Made by a program: the position numbers and the translations under genes. A DNA stretch of 64,000 nucleotides from positions 1 through 64,000 of the forward strand of contig NZ_RZNJ01000005.1 in assembly GCF_003994485.1 (NCBI RefSeq), given 5' to 3'. The DNA comes from Arsenicitalea aurantiaca (GTDB lineage: Bacteria; Pseudomonadota; Alphaproteobacteria; Rhizobiales; Devosiaceae). Under the pieces are notes generated by a model, which saw only the letters and a program-made list of their open reading frames with translations, was not told where the DNA came from and did not search any database. This document shows positions 62,745-64,000 of this stretch, one piece after another. Each line of letters opens with the position of its first letter. The first letter of the stretch is position 1.

Positions 62745-64000
62745 TCACCCGCCGCGGCTTTGCAGCGCCTTTTCGTATTGGGTCCGTGCAGCGCGAACCT
62801 CCGCACGCGCCGAGATCTCGGGCACCGCGACATCCCACCAATGTCCGCCCGCCTCGGTCGTTGCGATCGGGTCCGTGTCGATGACGAGGACGGTCGTGCG
62901 GCGTTCATCCCTCGTGTCGGCAAGCGCGGTTTCGAGCTCGCCGATCGAGGCGACCTTGCGCGCGACTGCTCCCATGGATGCGGCATGCGCGGCGAAATCG
63001 ACAGTGGGCAGCGTCTCGTGGCGTGTATCGGCGAAGAGATTGTTGAAGTTCGCGCCACCGGTCGCCATCTGGAGCCGGTTGATGCAGCCGAAGCCGGCAT
63101 TGTCGAGCACGACGATGGTGAGCTTCAGACCCAGCATCAGGGCGCTGACGATCTCCGAATTGGCCATCAGATAGCTGCCGTCGCCGACCATGACGACGAC
63201 GTCCGCTTCGGGTCGGGCGAGCTTGACCCCGAGCCCTCCGGCGATCTCGTAGCCCATGGTGGAAAAGCCATATTCGAGGTGGTAGCTGCCCGGTCCGCCG
63301 GCCGGCCAGAGCTTGTGCAGTTCGCCCGGCAGACCACCTGCTGCGCAGACCAGCACCGCCTCGCTGCCACGCGCCCGGTGAACCGCGCCGATCACCTGGG
63401 CATCCGAGGGCAGGGCGGCGTTGGTGGGCGCGAGAGCCGTTTCGGCTGCTGCCAGCCAGTGCTGGCGGCCAGCATCGGCCTGGGATTGCCAGGAGGCGGG
63501 CGCCTGCCAGCCCCGCAGAAGCGTGCCGAGAGCCTCAAGCCCGATCCGCGCATCGGCAACGAGGGGCAGGGCGCGGTGCTTGCCTGCATCGAACGGCTGC
63601 ACGTTGAGCCCAATGATCCGGTGCCCGTCGGCCTTGAACAGACCCCATGAGCCGGTCGTAAAATCCTGAAGCCGCGTGCCCACGGCAAGCACCAGATCCG
63701 CTTCCTCGGCCAGCGCGTTGGCCGCCGACGAGCCGGTAACCCCGACCGCGCCCATGTTGAGCCTATGGGTGTGCGGCAGGCTGGACTTGCCCGCCTGGGT
63801 CTCCATCACCGGCACGCCATGAGCTTGGGCGAAGTCGATGAGGGCGGCGCTTGCTTCGGAATAGAGCACGCCTCCGCCCGCGATGATCACGGGGCGCTTC
63901 GCGTGCCGGAGGGCCTCGGCCGCCTCGGCCAGCTCCCAGGCGTCGGGGGATGGCCGACGATGATGCCAGACGGTCTCGGCGAAAAACTCTTGCGGATAGT
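62745..64000 (-). CDS. iolD: 3D-(3,5/4)-trihydroxycyclohexane-1,2-dione hydrolase IolD, partial
   Basis: The visible C-terminal 418 residues of a thiamine diphosphate-dependent enzyme that opens the ring in myo-inositol degradation. PVIIAGGGVLYSEA, LAVGTRLQDFTTGSWG and the cofactor site VVVMVGDGSYLMANSEIV (as VVVMVGDGSYLM and ANSEIV) fit IolD. The frame continues off the right edge, so the N-terminal third is outside the window. It ends 38 nt before iolE. Confidence 0.93.
   Translation of the reverse strand, partial: YPQEFFAETVWHHRRPSPDAWELAEAAEALRHAKRPVIIAGGGVLYSEASAALIDFAQAHGVPVMETQAGKSSLPHTHRLNMGAVGVTGSSAANALAEEADLVLAVGTRLQDFTTGSWGLFKADGHRIIGLNVQPFDAGKHRALPLVADARIGLEALGTLLRGWQAPASWQSQADAGRQHWLAAAETALAPTNAALPSDAQVIGAVHRARGSEAVLVCAAGGLPGELHKLWPAGGPGSYHLEYGFSTMGYEIAGGLGVKLARPEADVVVMVGDGSYLMANSEIVSALMLGLKLTIVVLDNAGFGCINRLQMATGGANFNNLFADTRHETLPTVDFAAHAASMGAVARKVASIGELETALADTRDERRTTVLVIDTDPIATTEAGGHWWDVAVPEISARAEVRAARTQYEKALQSRGG

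Overview
The window looks like a high-GC chromosome or megaplasmid segment from an alphaproteobacterium of the Hyphomicrobiales, possibly near Devosia/Pelagibacterium; the genus is a guess. Support comes from dense ABC and TRAP uptake operons with short or 4-nt gene overlaps, iolD/iolE/iolB, a ManD-type mannonate dehydratase, DUF1127, Rrf2/NsrR control, and two sites resembling the alphaproteobacterial EcfG general-stress promoter (GGAAC-N16-CGTT or AGTT).

Left part (1 to about 16.7 kb). This is a patchwork of small stress genes and decayed genes. It opens with an IS21 istB remnant, followed by an intact glutamate dehydrogenase. A cluster with four Rnk/GreA-GreB C-terminal-domain paralogs follows (2.3-6.0 kb). 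Two of these sit beside duplicated tiny zinc-ribbon genes, and one is fused to a DUF1127-like tail. Next come a broken metY, an autotransporter barrel tail, DUF309 and DUF1971 genes, and a nitrosative-stress block: an NsrR-like regulator, a group III truncated haemoglobin, a membrane protein fused to DUF305, a 39-codon coupled ORF and a DUF983 gene with an internal stop. A UDG-family glycosylase, DUF488 and DUF2945 genes, then HPP, autotransporter and HAD fragments close this part.

Right part (16.7-64 kb). This is intact catabolic DNA built from regulator-plus-transporter-plus-enzyme cassettes: (a) 17.4-23.9 kb, PfkB kinase, TRAP transporter, class II aldolase, DeoR regulator and Asp/Glu racemase; (b) 24.4-26.8 kb, amino-acid-type binding protein and permease with a NadX-like dehydrogenase but no ATPase; (c) 27.0-32.1 kb, a SsuABC/NMT1-type transporter with an SDR and an IclR regulator; (d) 32.1-40.3 kb, GntR regulator, enolase-superfamily dehydratase, complete sugar ABC transporter and an unidentified 631-residue protein; (e) 41.3-45.1 kb, PuuA-like ligase, PuuB-like oxidase and a SelD-associated-type flavoprotein; (f) 46.8-57.0 kb, Yej/Dpp-like transporter with ManD and a second dehydratase, opposite a GntR regulator and a zinc dehydrogenase; (g) 57.2-60.7 kb, a Kef-type antiporter with a very long Pro/Glu tail, and purU; (h) 60.8-64.0 kb, iolD (cut by the window edge), iolE, a 75-codon membrane protein and iolB.

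Taken together, the right part appears to serve scavenging of sugars, sugar acids, inositol and polyamines. The most unusual items are the duplicated zinc-ribbon/Rnk module with its CCCTAA...TTAGGG repeats, the GC-rich hairpins placed after transporter binding-protein genes, and the unidentified 631-residue protein in cassette (d). All functions were assigned by reading the translated sequence; no database search was run.
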